DNA from: Eubacteriales bacterium
Lineage (GTDB): Bacteria > Bacillota > Clostridia > Oscillospirales > CAG-272
Assembly (NCBI GenBank): GCA_028709565.1
Contig: JAQVWU010000173.1
Location: forward strand, 1-6,544
Direction: 5' to 3'
DNA length: 6,544 bases
Part shown: piece after piece, positions 6,060 to 6,544 of the stretch
Layout: each line of letters begins with the position of its first letter
Numbering within the stretch: the stretch's first letter is position 1
Program-made: the position numbers and the translations under genes
The notes under the pieces: generated by a model
What the model saw: only the letters and a program-made list of their open reading frames with translations
The model's database searches: none
Told to the model about the DNA's origin: nothing

Positions 6060-6092
6060 TGATTTTTAATATTTTTCTTCGTAAAATTGCAC

Positions 6093-6121
6093 AAAAAAGA
6101 GCCCCCCGCTTTTCCGGGGGG
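6093..6121 (-). terminator. Rho-independent terminator of the SleB-like hydrolase gene
   Basis: In the leftward direction CCCCCCG (6121-6115) pairs with CGGGGGG (6108-6102) around a 6-nt loop GAAAAG. Then come CTC and six T residues (6098-6093). The stem starts 14 bp beyond the hydrolase TGA (6138-6136). In the rightward direction the same hairpin is followed only by a weak, broken T run (6124-6130), so termination there would be less efficient. Confidence 0.9.
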
Positions 6122-6135
6122 AGTTCCTTTTAGTA

Positions 6136-6544
6136 TCAGGCATAAAAATCATGGGCGCCGACCGAGAAAACATATTGGCAGTTATTTACCGTCCACATAT
6201 TTTGAGCCAATGCCTCCGCAATAAAGTACAAAATGTCACCGGAAATTCTATAACCCTCAAGTATCATTTTTGCCGTTATTATACATTCGTCGCTGGGTTC
6301 GTTATAAATAGTGCCGTTGGCAACGGGAGTAAATTGTATGCCGAACTTGTTGTCAAAGATTACGCTTTTTATATCATCGGGGAATTGTTTGCTTGCTACG
6401 CGGTTCATAACCACATTGCCTACGGCCAGCTTGCCGTAAAACGGTTCGCCCCTGCTTTCGGCATTGATAATACGCGACAGCCAGTAAACATCGTCGGTAT
6501 TGTACATTATATCACCTGAAACGACTGTGTTGTTATTTGAGGTA
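6136..6544 (-). CDS. SleB-like cell wall hydrolase (Hydrolase_2 domain), probably 5' truncated
   Basis: A peptidoglycan hydrolase domain of the SleB / CwlJ lytic transglycosylase family (PF07486). Numbered from the Met at 6507, the domain opens with Asp6-Val-Tyr-Trp-Leu-Ser-Arg-Ile-Ile and Ala16-Glu17-Ser-Arg-Gly-Glu-Pro, where Glu17 is the expected catalytic acid. It continues with Ala28-Val-Gly-Asn-Val-Val-Met-Asn-Arg, Phe-Gly-Ile-Gln-Phe-Thr-Pro (55-61) and the closing Gly-Ala-His-Asp-Phe-Tyr-Ala. The domain is complete at its C terminus. The Met at 6507 has an AGGTGA-like sequence nearby and would give a 123-residue protein. However, the frame has no stop between 6507 and the right edge, and it encodes a Ser/Asn/Thr-rich stretch typical of a linker. 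A longer protein with an N-terminal secretion or wall-binding region beyond the edge is therefore more likely. The role is cortex or cell-wall remodelling. Confidence 0.85.
   Translation of the reverse strand, partial: TSNNNTVVSGDIMYNTDDVYWLSRIINAESRGEPFYGKLAVGNVVMNRVASKQFPDDIKSVIFDNKFGIQFTPVANGTIYNEPSDECIITAKMILEGYRISGDILYFIAEALAQNMWTVNNCQYVFSVGAHDFYA

Noticed and set aside
6151..6519. Rightward 122-codon open frame opposite the SleB-like gene
   Set aside because: It is the antisense shadow of a strongly motif-supported hydrolase. It has no recognisable motif, and its stop falls next to the real gene's start region.
1..6544. CRISPR array, tRNA, rRNA, insertion sequence or toxin-antitoxin pair
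   Set aside because: I found no regularly spaced direct repeats, no cloverleaf-like sequence, no transposase motifs and no small paired genes. The window is almost filled by the seven genes listed.

Overview
The window looks like a bacterial chromosome segment from a low-to-mid GC Firmicute, most likely an anaerobic gut-type Clostridia. The grounds are strong AGGAG/GGAGG ribosome-binding sites, SigA-type TTGACA/TATAAT promoters, a SleB-type cell-wall hydrolase and a DHHW-family protein. This placement is an inference from gene types and signals; no rRNA or other marker is present. I see no tRNA, rRNA, CRISPR array, insertion sequence or phage gene.

Layout from left to right. (1) The 3' part of a rightward DHHW-family (AlgX/AlgJ-like SGNH) gene, cut by the left edge. 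(2) A tight leftward three-gene operon spanning 4683 to 638. In transcription order it holds a divergent class-III aminotransferase-like PLP enzyme, an FGGY carbohydrate kinase and an amidohydrolase-2 family metal hydrolase. The second gap is a 7-nt stop/start overlap. The operon has its own promoter with a TATAAT box near 4725, and it ends only 8 bp from the convergent DHHW gene, with no separate terminator visible. (3) A back-to-back promoter region (about 4684-4833) also drives a rightward MIF-family tautomerase gene. (4) A 21-bp-stem hairpin sits between the tautomerase and (5) a leftward, leaderless (cytoplasmic) sialate-O-acetylesterase-like SGNH esterase with its own clean promoter. (6) A G/C-rich hairpin with a U tract terminates (7) a leftward SleB-like cell-wall hydrolase, whose reading frame stays open to the right edge and is probably truncated there.

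The operon has the look of a small catabolic cassette for a sugar, polyol or amino-sugar-like compound: a PLP enzyme, a kinase and a C-O/C-N or C-C hydrolase/decarboxylase. The divergently expressed tautomerase may act on a keto/enol intermediate of the same route or may be unrelated. No transporter, regulator or aldolase lies inside the window, so the substrate cannot be fixed. The DHHW protein and the SASA-like esterase both belong to families handling acyl (acetyl) groups on glycans, but they are separated by 4.6 kb and separately transcribed, so a shared role is only a possibility. I did not find convincing evidence of an unprecedented system. The operon with its divergent aminotransferase and the MIF-like protein are the parts most worth a second look.
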